64,000 nucleotides of DNA. Origin: Myrica gale. Lineage: Eukaryota > Streptophyta > Magnoliopsida > Fagales > Myricaceae. Below are positions 31,769 through 43,700 of the stretch, piece by piece. Each line of letters begins with the position of its first letter. The first letter of the stretch is position 1. Made by a program: the position numbers and the translations under genes. Below the pieces are notes generated by a model. The model had not been told where the DNA came from. It ran no database searches and saw only the letters and a program-made list of their open reading frames with translations. The stretch is from the NCBI GenBank assembly GCA_963930655.1, contig OZ005605.1:13895501-13959500 (forward strand), written 5' to 3'.

Positions 31769-34700
31769 ATGTTTTGGCGTATGACGGGGTTGTCCATGGC
31801 GTCTCCTGTGAGTTCTCGAATCGCGGTTCTCTTTTATGTTGTATGTCCGTTCAATATGTACGCACAATGCATATTGTAATGAACGGGATATTGCTAATTG
31901 ATGTAAATTGCTCGAATTTTGTATGCCGTTGTTCTTCGCAGAGGATAAGATTCAGGAACTGACTTTTTCTTTGAATTCAGTATATTCCTTGTTCTGACCA
32001 GAATATGATGCAATCCCTAACTAATTAGTTCTGCTTTTCCTAATCTGGGAAATTCATGGTGACCGAAAAGATAATAATATTCTACGATTTCTTCAGCTAT
32101 CTTAATTTTCCTTGGCACTTAATTAAGGATTCATCGTACCAAGGTTTCAGACAAAAAAATGATGTGTCATTTGGTCAATTCTATTTTGGAGTTTTTGAAT
32201 TGAATAACTGTGTGAATGTGCTACTCATTTAACTAAAGTTCATTTGACAATATTGGAATGAACTTTTAAGCAGACCTATTTCTCCCTTGGATTGGTACCG
32301 CCAATGTTACAGTTTGAGGGAAAATGAATCTATATGTGTGTCTTCTATTTTCAAATGTGAGTATATTTTATGGAAAGCTCTCTTATGTTAAACTGGTTAC
32401 AAAAGTATAATTTGATTCCATAAAACTCTATGGATGAGACAGTTATGGATATTTCAGTTTTGACATACTCTGAAATTTGAAAATTTGAAGGTTCTTAATC
32501 TCTAACTATACAAAAAGCTGGTCCTCATATGTTAATTTTCACCCTTCCATCACCCACAGCCATTTTGCCACATGTTTGCTATTAGGTTTTATTCATGGTT
32601 ATCCATCCAATATGTATTTTCATTATATTCCTGCATATTTATAACAGTTACTTTGTAGTGTCAATATTTCCTAGTTAGGGAGTGATTATATTTATACCTT
32701 GAAGAACATGGAAACAAAGATAGAGAACTACGGGTGATGTGTCTGGGGCCGATATAGACTTTTGTACTGTTTTCACTTTTTCTAATGAGATTGACTGACT
32801 TATAAAAAAGAAAGAAAGTGGTTGTGTCCTCTTTGGGATAAGATGAGGGAAGGTCTTTCATTCTTTTGGTTGTGCAGCAAAGTTGTGTGACTGCATTATG
32901 TATGGAATGATGCCATTCAAGATTAAGGTAAAAAGTATACAGCCTTAGTTGGGTATAAAAAGAGAAATGATTCATGACTTAATGTAGTTGATCCCAAGGA
33001 CATGGAATAATCCTTTGGTGAGTTCATGGAGGAGATACTTGAAACCTGCAACACTCATATTTTCTGTGAGTTAGGTTACTATTCGAGATGGCGTCAGTAG
33101 TAGTGGATAGATGTTTAGTGAGTGCCTCTTGCTCATGTGGCTTTTCTTTTTATTAGATGCCACTTTTATGATCAGTGTGCCTTGGAGCAGTCAACTAGGT
33201 AGGCAATTTTCCGACACGAACACCTGTTTGTCCTAGGAACCAATTAGTCAAGGTTCCATTAGCTACCTCTTTCTCTTGGGAGGGGTGGAATTATTTCCTG
33301 AAATCACCTTAGCTTGTTGCCAATACACTGTTGCGAAATTTTACGTGGCCCTCCTCATATTACTTGCTTGTTGCTAATTTGGAAGGTAAATGCAGTCTTT
33401 GTGAATGTTTAATTCAATTATGTTTCTTATTTTTATGCCTTTTTTTGTTGTCATATGCTCATTGCAGGTGGAGACTATTTTGGATAAGGAAAATTTCACA
33501 TTAGAGGAGCTTCTTGATGAGGATGAAATTATTCAGGAATGCAAAGCTCTTAATGGCCGCCTTATTAATTTGTAATTCTCTTTTTATTTCCAGTCATCTG
33601 TGTTTTTTCTTTGAAGTTGTTTCTGTAGTTCAATGAATGATTGATATGTACAGACTTTCATATTAATGATCACTTGATGTCCCTGGAGGAAGGCTTTTTG
33701 TGAACTAATCACTATGTTTTGATGAGTTATGGAAAATAAGATTAGTTGCAGTGTACCATTAGGGGCTTCAACCCTTGTTTTTCTGTTTGCCCCTGTTTTA
33801 AATCTCTGTGATAATGGTTGAGAAAGAAACAATATGCAAAAGTCATAAAATCATTTGTTGCTTATTCTGTAGATGTAGATTTAAAATTTTCTCATCTCTT
33901 AGAAAGAACAGGGAAAAAAGGTTGAGGTTTGATGCAAAATATAACCTGAGCACAGGGTAGCTGAATTCAAAATCTTTGGTAAAATTGTAATTTTGAAATG
34001 GACCAAAAACCAAGGATTAGCCTTCTTTTCTTTCATATGGACATCATCTTCATTTGAACTAATGGTTTTTCAAGAGGAAGAAGAATATTGTGTTGGAAAA
34101 TCGTTTCAATAAGGTTTTCTTGAACAATTATCAATGCACATGTACCATAAAATAAATCCGATAGTTTTTTTCGTAGAGCATGACTTAGGTCTTCACTGGC
34201 TCTGCAAATGCCATGGTCAGAATTATGCTCAAAATATCTATTGAATAGACTTCATTATTTTTAACATATGAAAGATGAAGAAGATTGGAAATTATACTTT
34301 TTGTAATCATGATTCTATTTTTGGGCGTGATCTTTGATTCGGTATGTGTGCTAGCGGTATTTTGCTGTTTCCTTTATAGAGAGATCAGTTATGTCATTTT
34401 CATGAATTGCTTATGCCAATGAACGAGTATTAGTGGACAGGTAGTGAACTTACCTGGATGTTGTTTGTTAACCAATTGACTAGTGATTGATATTTTGAAA
34501 GCCATCTTTTTAGGTAATATTTACATCACTTCAAGTTCCCATGAGTAACGAGGATGCTACTTACAAAATATTTTTAACATTTTGTTTCTTGTGGCTTCAT
34601 TCACTCATAGAAACAAATGTCATGTCAAAATGTGAATTTTTGTACTTGTGAATTTTGATTGGATCTGTGTTGATTGCTGTGTGTTTGTTTTATTTGATCA

Positions 34701-37700
34701 CTCAAGCAAAAAATATGGAATTGTTGTCTGGTCAGTTATAATTTGCTTTTTGTGTCACCACTGCCTTGTGGGGTGCGCAAATAATGTTGCTTTCGCACAA
34801 ATTACTATTAGATCTGTAGCTTAGTTTTCCTTGTTTAGGATATCACTGGGGATGCCTCCAAAAATAAATGCATTGCTAATCCTTCAATTTCGAATTGGAT
34901 ATGATAATTGAATTACTGGATTATTGATGCTTCAATTGTCTTGAATACCGTACACAGTTGTTTTTCATTATTGGGTACTGGAATGGGTATCAACTATTGA
35001 TAATGTAAATTTTCCTGTTTTCTCCACTGTATAACTCTGCAATTGAGTCAATTATTTTTTCGCAATCCTCCCCACCTTCTGCCTCAAAAACCAGGGAAAA
35101 GGAAATGTTTTTTGAACTGTTAATTGTCATCCTCTCTTCCTTGGCTGAAGTCGTAAAGTTGAGGGGGTTATGTAAGTATTACATTAAAAATCAACTAATA
35201 AACTACAAAATGTTCACTCTAATCTTTTCAGCATAATGATAAGGTAAATTCGATCTTTAATTACCTTAGGAATGAAATTTCATGTCATTTTCTTTCGGCC
35301 TTGTTTGATGTCTGTCCACTGTCCTTTTCTCACAGTTTGCGAGAAAGAGCTCAGGTAGAACAGCTCATTCACTACATTGTGGAAGAAGCTCCTGAGGATG
35401 CTGAAAAGAGGCTAACTTTCAAGTAGGATGCTTTTTGTCTCCCAGATACTTCTCTACAGCGGGATGTGACTTGTGATTTATTTTCTGAAATTATACTGTT
35501 CACAGGTTTCCTTTTATTGCCTGTGAGATTTTTACTTGTGAAGTGGATATAATACTCAAAAGTCTGGTTGAGGACGAGGAGGTTAGAAACTTCAATTATT
35601 CACCTCCCGATAACTTTTTGAAACCTTATTCTGTGGTTGATGTCCTTTGTTCGTTGATTGTTGGCAGTTGATGAAATTGTTGTTTTCCTTTTTGGAACCA
35701 GAACAACCGCATAGCACACTATTGGCTGGGTACTTTAGCAAGGTAGTTCTTGTTGAACTTTTAAGTTTATCTACTTTGGTAGGATGATATTGTCAATAAT
35801 ACTTGTTGTCATAGAGACTATTTGAGCTCTTCCTTTTTTCCTTTTTTTTTTTTTTGTGAAGTGGAGTTATAACTAATGCGTTATGTGGGTCATCTGTGCC
35901 CTAATTTCTTATTGTTAGGTTGTCATATGCCTGTTGTTGCGTAAGACAGTTCCTTTTATGCGTTATGTTCAAGTAAGTGCATCATTTCTAACCAATATAT
36001 ACTCTGCTTTTATGCTTTTAAATTTTTGGTTATTTTTTTGTGATGGTCTGAGGTGTTCATAAATGACTATATCTTTCATTTTGTGGTGATAGAAAAATTA
36101 TGAACGGAAAACATCAAAATTCTGTGGTAGCATGCAGGATGTATTTTTGTACTTCCAAGAAAAGGCCATTGAGGAAGGTGCTGCTTCCTGTAGGTTTTTG
36201 TTCTTGTTTTTCATTTTTCGGGTCAATGTTAGTGAGCCTCATTTTGTGCTGGATCTCCTTATCTTATTCGAGCAACTGTAGCCCCATTCCATATTTGCTT
36301 TGGCATTAGAGATAAGGGGTGGTGCATGGACTAATGCTGCAAATGGAGCTGTTAGTGTTTTCCCTTATCTCTGTTGTCAACATATTTTATTGACTAGTAA
36401 TATTAAAAGCAGGCTTCTGTGTCTCACTGACTAGGAAGTTTTATGACCATTTGAATGTAATTGACACTTGTCATGGCAGAACTGATCTTCTATGGAATTC
36501 ATAAATGTAGAGGATTGTGAGAGAATAACCAAGAAAATCATATGAGGTATATTTTAATTCATTTTCTTAGCAGCTGGAAATGGTTGGAAAATTGAGGGTA
36601 CAAGTGGCAACAATAGTGAACTATGGCATCTTGAACTAATAATATACTCCTTGTTGGAGGGTTAATATTAAATAAATAGGGAAAAATGTATATCACGTAC
36701 CTGTTCTTTTGTTGCTGATTGGCACTGGCTTTGTGTCTTCATCTAGGCTCATAAGGAGATAGTTGGGAAGCTAGTTGACCTGATTGGAATTACATCTGTC
36801 ATGGAGGTTAGTTGTTGATCAATTTTATTATTGTCTTTGGTATTCAAATGTTGGGTATGTGTTTGTTCACGTTTAATTTTAATATAGGCTTTGTGCAGTC
36901 TGCGTGCGTGTGTTTTTGTGATCCCATGTAGAAGGACGGGTTTATATATTCTTCTGATTTTTATTGTTCATTTCATTATATTGGTGTTTGCAGGTGCTTT
37001 TTTTTCCCAATTGATTTGACATCTTGTCCTTTTATGTTAAACAACAGTGATTGACACTCTTGAACTTTTGACCCCATTCCGTATTAAAAAAAAATTCATC
37101 AGCTGTAAAATTTTTGGGGACTTCTGTTTTCTGAGTGGTTTATGGGAAACTGTTTCCTTGTTGAACAGGTTTTAATACGTCTGATTGGTGCTGATGAACA
37201 CATGTATGCAAACTATACGGAATCAATGCAGTGGATAGAAGAAACAGATGTTCTAGAGATGATTGTTGACAAGTTCAATTCTTCAGTAAGTACTATTAAT
37301 TGTAGTCAAAACCCCTTTATGTAAATGACCATACTTCAGTGCTCAATTGAGCTCTTTCCTTGATTTTCTTCTGTTCTCCATTTCATGTTACACTGTGTTC
37401 CTCTTTGTATTCACTAGGTCACTACGTTTTGTTGTTTTGGAGAACATAGTAGTTTTTATCTTCTTCCTGAAGTTATTAAAGAGCTTCCTGCCACCCAGGG
37501 ATTGACTGGTTCATCTCCGGTTTTGTTTCGGCCTCTCATTTCATACCCCATTCCCGTCTATCATATGCTGAATTGTTCTTCACCTACTTAAGTGGCCCGG
37601 GCTGCGTTTATTTCGACTTGATAGAGGGAAAAGAGGAAAATATTTTTGGCCAAATATTTTTCCAAAAACTACTGGTTTTCAATGTTGGCAAAGATTAGAA

Positions 37701-40700
37701 AGTTGGATTTGAAACTCTGTGCATCTCAGCCACAACACTACTGCAACTCCTAATGACCAAATTGTCTATTTTTTTTTTGATAAATAAGACAAGTTTTATT
37801 AGAAAGAGGAAAAAACAAAACACAACGGAATCAACAGTACAAGAGAAAATACTGAAGAAACCAATCCACGGGCCTACAAACTTTCCCAGAAAACAATAAC
37901 CCACAAGACCCACCCATATAAACTTTCCCAACAGCCCACAAGACCAAAACCCACCCACAAAACCCACGAGCCTACAAACTTTCCCAATAGCCCACAAGAC
38001 CCACCCATATCTCCAACGAGACCCCTAACAATCCATTCCAAAGGTCACAGTCTTCCTAGCGGTCGAAGAAGACCCTTCATAATTAACCGAAGATTTCAAA
38101 CCCTTCAACTCCCTAATCATCCTCCCCCCTGATTTTCTCGATGATTTCGACCGTATCGGCGCCCGATCGCGTTCCAATGCTGCAAATAGCTCCCTCATCT
38201 TTTCCTCTTGACCTCCACAAGACAACCCAACCATCTCACCCACAGAGGAAACCATGTCCAAGACCCACGCCGGAGATTCTCCCCCCAAAGCTTTAAGCGG
38301 CAAATCCTCCGTCTCTGAAGCCTCAGGAACACTATCGTCAACACAAACGACAGCCCCTTGAATGATCCCAGAGCACTCACCGATCTTCTCCATGTCCCCG
38401 GGCTCCACAACCACCATTTCTAAAACAGTCTCACCAGACCCGGTCCTAGACAACCCCCTGACACTCGCCTCCACCTCTATTTGTGCTGCTTCACCAGGCC
38501 CTGGGGTGATGGTTGGGCCAGTGAATTCAGCCCAACAGGCTATGTTGCAGGCAGGTGGGTTGGGCTCTGTTCCTTCCGTTTCGGGCTTGAACCCTGCATT
38601 TGGGTTGGAGTTTCCCGGCCCGTTGGAAGGCAGTAGCCCTCTGGGGGCCTTTTCTCCTCGCGACCCGATGCTGGTGAGTGGATTCGACGATGGCTTGGCT
38701 GATGCAGTGGCAGGCTGTGTTGACCAGCTCGAGCCGGAGGTAGGACCATCGTCGGCGATTTCTGCGGTACGGGGGCGTTGCCCGGTGGCCATTCCGGCGC
38801 AGGCGAAGTCGCCGGTAACAAGCCTTGGGCGTGCTGATGGCTCCGATGGGAAGGCCGGAGAGAATCGAGTAAAAACCTCTTCAATTACTTCTGGCTGTTC
38901 CGGCGCCGGCGAGAGGCCGGAATCCACCCCAACCACCACAGACGACGTCACCGGAGGCAAGTCGTCCACCGGCGAAGAGGTCCGGTCAGCCCAGCACCCG
39001 ACGCTGCACACCCATCAGGCCGCTCCACACCAGCATGCCCATCTGGTTCCTGGGCCGAAGCCCACTTCACTCCAGCAGGCTTAAGCACTGAAATCGAAGG
39101 GCCTGGCTCACAGGAAATTGAAGGAAGCCCCCAGCCCATCTCACGAGACCCACATACCAAACAACTCCTTGGTGCCTTCCGTAATTCCTCGACGAGAGTG
39201 ACAATGTTTTCCAGCTCATCACGTAGACGCATTAAATGCGCCCAGAGTCCAGCTGACCCAGCCGTCGCTGCAGTCCCCCCAAAAGCCTCGGGTAACTTTC
39301 GAAACTCCCCCACACCCGCCTTCTGCAACTCCGGCGAGCCACCCTTCACCAGCTGGGCAAAAGAAACACCCTTCCTAACCTCTGACCCAGCATGCCCCCA
39401 TCCTGAACGACGCCACTCACCAATGACAGAAAGCACCTCCTCACAAGTCTGAGCGAAGGCCTGCCAGCCAAAACCCGAGCGTCCCTCTGGGATCCTTAAC
39501 GCCCCCCTCTGCCGGTTGTCCCCATATTCCACCATCACAACGTATCTACCATGCTCATTCGAACATTTCTGGGCGAGAAACGCCCGTGAGGATTCGTTGA
39601 ACTTCACCGATAAATCTTTGTCGTCGTGCCCCTCCACCAGTTTGCCAAAGAGATTGGCAAACCAAACCATCCCATATCTGCCTATACGCATGGAGCTCTG
39701 GGACTTCCGACTCAGCTCCGAAATCGAAACGAGACCCAACTTACTAACCGAAAAATGGAACGTCTTTGCCTCAATCACTAAACTACGGAAAAAAACCATC
39801 GCAAACCACTAACTAAGGATTCTGAACAACTGGGTGAAGGGACGGGGAAGGGAAAGGAGAGGAAAGAGATTCGAGGAGAAAGCCATTTCTTTCATATCCC
39901 CACTGAAAGATCAGCTTGCTGGAGGTGGGAAATTTTAAAACAGAAAAAATATAAATACAACCTCTTCTTCCACTGATCCTACCCGAAACACAATAATTTG
40001 AAAATTGAGAATAACCAAATTGTCTATTTAAGAGTTTTAGTTTTTGTGTCATTTGTTTCTTCAGTTGAGCACATGTCAACAATGTAGGAATGTAAGTTGA
40101 TTCCTTGCCACATGGGAAGTAATATTGCCTCAGTTTCCCATATTTTGAAAGGTTGACATGTGGACTTGTTCTTGTGTTCATTGTCACCCCAGGGGCTATG
40201 CTCAAAAGAAAATAATACCCAGGCTAGGCATAAAACCACCGTGACTGTGCTACATCACATGTAGGGATTAGAGGTGGTCGCGAGTCTTTGCAGTCATCCT
40301 CTTCAACTGTGTCACCATCCTTATCCTTTGCATGCCAATGACAAGTTCATTTGTTATTTTCACTTGCACTGCGAATTAACAACTTTAAATTCAAGCTCTG
40401 GGTTCTTTACTACTCCATTTACTCTACGGCCAATCAATTTCTAGAGAAATTTACTTTCTCCAGCAAACCCAAAGTTATTGATAGTCCTTTGAAAGCAAAG
40501 GTGCAGAGCCCCAGGAAAGCAGCAACATCAGAGAAGTCAATTTGAAGTTTGAAATGAGGTATTTTTCCCTTCAGAATGTCCACCATAGTTGTAAGTTTCT
40601 GGACACGTCAGAGAGAGAGAGAGAGAGAGAGAGAGGGACAACATAGAGATGTAATCGAACTCTTGACTACGTCTCTCCGATGGGGTTCTCTCGGTGCTTT

Positions 40701-43700
40701 AGAATAGAAGCCAAAGAATTTCAAGTCTCAGTCAGTACTGGTGGTACGATCAAGGTGTCTGAAAGGAGTAGAAAGGGTTATAGCACTATTTCCTTGGGTC
40801 GGTATGATGCTGTTTGGTTGGCAAATTTGGCCAGCAAGTTGTTGGCGGCTGCTGCTGATAGTCCTTTTTCGTTGAAGTTCAATGAAGTTTCCAGAGCTTT
40901 TCTGGCTCAGAGGTGTGGGAGTAAGGCGGGGCATGTTGTCTCTATCATTGAGTATGGGCAAGGTCGACGTAGAGGGGCAGTTATGATCCCAGAAGGTGTC
41001 GATGGGAGAGGTTGAATTTTGTTGGCTGATTGTTTTCCGGCGGTTGTCGATTTTCTGGGCGCTTAGGTTCATCGTCGAATGCTACAGGTTGGAGGGTAGG
41101 TGTCTCATTTGCCGATGCCGTTAAGAGGGATCCTCCGCCAGTCTTCGGCACGCTTCTTTCAAATTTTGAAGCCAAGCCGAAAGCTGCAAAGGGGTCTGGT
41201 GCTACGTCTGTGCATGCGGCGAAAAGGGCAGTGCCTGACATTGTGGCAATTGACAGTTCAGGTCCCAAGGGGGGGTGTTTTAATGCGACGTCGTTGGAGA
41301 ATTCGGGCGTGGCTTTCTGTTCGAATCATTTTCGAACTAGGCTAGTGGGCCTAAAAGAGGAACTGGAGGCCCTTATTCAGGCCTTTTGCCTGATGGGTGA
41401 GGTTGCCTCTCTTGATTCGGGCATCGTGGATTGTGGGGGTCCGGCTAGTTAAGCCAAGCTGTGGCTTCCGAAAGGGCTGGGCTGGGTATCGTTTTATGCG
41501 GGCCCAAGGACGTGAGTTCTTTTGATTTGGATGGGGTGGAGTGCAGAGCGGTGGACCCAGTGGGTTTTGGGCTGCCTGACCCAACGTCTACGGGGGATAT
41601 CGTGGGCCCCCAGTTAACCGACCCAGAGGTGGTCCAGGTCCATCAGCTTCGGGAAGATGGGTCGACGTCGTCTGGGGTGGTAGTGGGTCCGACCGGTGTT
41701 CTGCCGTTGCCGGGAGCTCTTGTCGACTCTGATCGACCATCGCCTAGCTTCCAGATTCCCGATCCGGCAATGGATCTTGTCTTCCGGCCTTTGGAGGTGG
41801 GGTCGACTACGTCTGGAGGAGCTGATGGCCCAGCCGGTGCTCTGCCGGAGTCGACAACTCTTTCTGAGTGCCCTGTAAGGGTAGATCTGGAAGTGGTCCA
41901 TGTCCATCAGCTTTGGGAGGATGGGTTGTCGTTGTCTGGGATGGTAGTGGGTCCAGCCGGTGTTCTACCGTCGCCGGGAGCTCCTGTCGACTCTGAGTGC
42001 TCTGTCAGGGCATATCCTGAAGGGTGTGGGACCCTCGAGGTGGAGACAGAAGTCTTGGAGAAGCTCGGTGACTCTGGACATGGTGAGAGGTCAGCAGCTT
42101 CTTTAGTAGGGGGAGGGGCTATAGTTTGTGTAGACAGTAGTGCTGATGAACCTAGGGAGGTGTGTCATTCTCTTGCAGCGGAGTTCGGAAGCTATACCTC
42201 GACTGAACCCTTGACGGTTAGTTTTCCTCATAAAGCTTTGGGGGAAGAATCTCCGACGTGGGTCTTGGACATGGTTTCCTCTGTGGGTCAGTTGGTTGGG
42301 GTGTCGTGTGGTGGTCAAGAGGACAATCTGAGGGATCTCTTTGCAGCGTTGGAACGTGATCGGGTGCAGTGTCTAGAAAATCAGGCGGGAGGATGCTCAG
42401 GGAGTTGAAGGGCTTGAAGTCTTCGGTTAACTATGAAGGGTCTTCTTCGATCGCTAGAAAGACTGTGGTTTGGGCTGGACTGTTAGGGAAAGACTATGTG
42501 CTTTGGTGGCGTTGGTTGGCTTGCGGGTTGAGGGTGTTTTTGTTCTCTGGGGGAGTTTTGTTGGCTAGTGGGATGAGGGTGGTTTTGTTGGCGTTCTTTG
42601 GGCCTTTGTGTTCTCTTTTCTGGTTGCCCGTTTTCATGTCTGTTTTCTAGTTTGTTTGTGTTCGGATTCTTCAGTATTTTCTCTTGTACTGTTGACACCG
42701 TTGTTGTGTTCGTGTTTTTCTTCTTTTTAATAAAATTGGCTTACTTATAAAAAAAAAAGTTTCTGGACACGTCATTTTTGAGTAGTTGGTAGCCAATGGC
42801 GGTGTGGACTAAATGAAGGAGACAACAAACTTAGCATGGAATTGAGAAAGGGTTTGGTTTAAAAGCGTACCAGAGGCTTCCTCCTCCCCACCTCATTTTG
42901 TGTTCTGCCGACATCTTAGCCTTTGAAAGGCGATTCGAATGAAACTAATACAGTGACACAAATAAAAGATGGTGAACTGGTATGGAAGGGCATTGGAATC
43001 ATTTTAAGGGTGACTGGTGATTCTTATGGCCTACTTTAGTCTATTCTCGTTAAAAAACGTAATAGAGGGTGCAAAATATCACTAGACTATCAATTTAGGT
43101 TTGCAAGGTCTTAAAAGTCAGTCAGTTTGGGGTGAATACGAAAGAGTGTTAAGACTGACCCTCCCTCCTTTTTCAAAGTCTAACTGTTACTTCTGGTGTT
43201 TTGCAATGTGAAATTAAATTGGTGTCATGCATGTTTACATGTGCTTGTTCAAATGCACAAATATTTTTGAGTTTAACTTCTCCTTATTTTTAGTCGTTGG
43301 AAGGAAATTTGGTGTTTTGCATCTTTACATATTTTTGGTTGTGCAAATTCACTTTTGAATTTGTTAAACCTATTTTCTCCCTCCAAATTTTGTTTGCTAC
43401 CACCTGCTGATCAATAATTACAGTAATGTTAGCATGTTAAGATGTAATAAAATCTGTCTCTCTTTTTTTTTCCTACGCAAAATTTGTTTCTATCTTGTTT
43501 TTATTTTTATGTTCCCTACTGCTGTATATCATTGTCAAAAAATATGCAGAATGGAGGCAGGATAATCTGGGCTTTAGATAGTCTTTCGTGTCGCGTCAGC
43601 ATATACTGCAACTGTTTTCCTAAATTGCTTGTCTTGTCAGGGGATCATCTGTAGTAGTTATGAATGACGGATTGATGTTAAAGAAATATTTATAGAAATA

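Noticed and set aside
31408-31962. Open frames over the SAPS leader as upstream ORFs
   Set aside because: They start at GTG or TTG; no ATG occurs between 31500 and the start at 31769.
38362-39084. 240-codon plus-strand frame within the minus LINE-derived copy
   Set aside because: It is the antisense shadow of the GC-rich, proline-rich coding region, and the sense frames match the sister copy.
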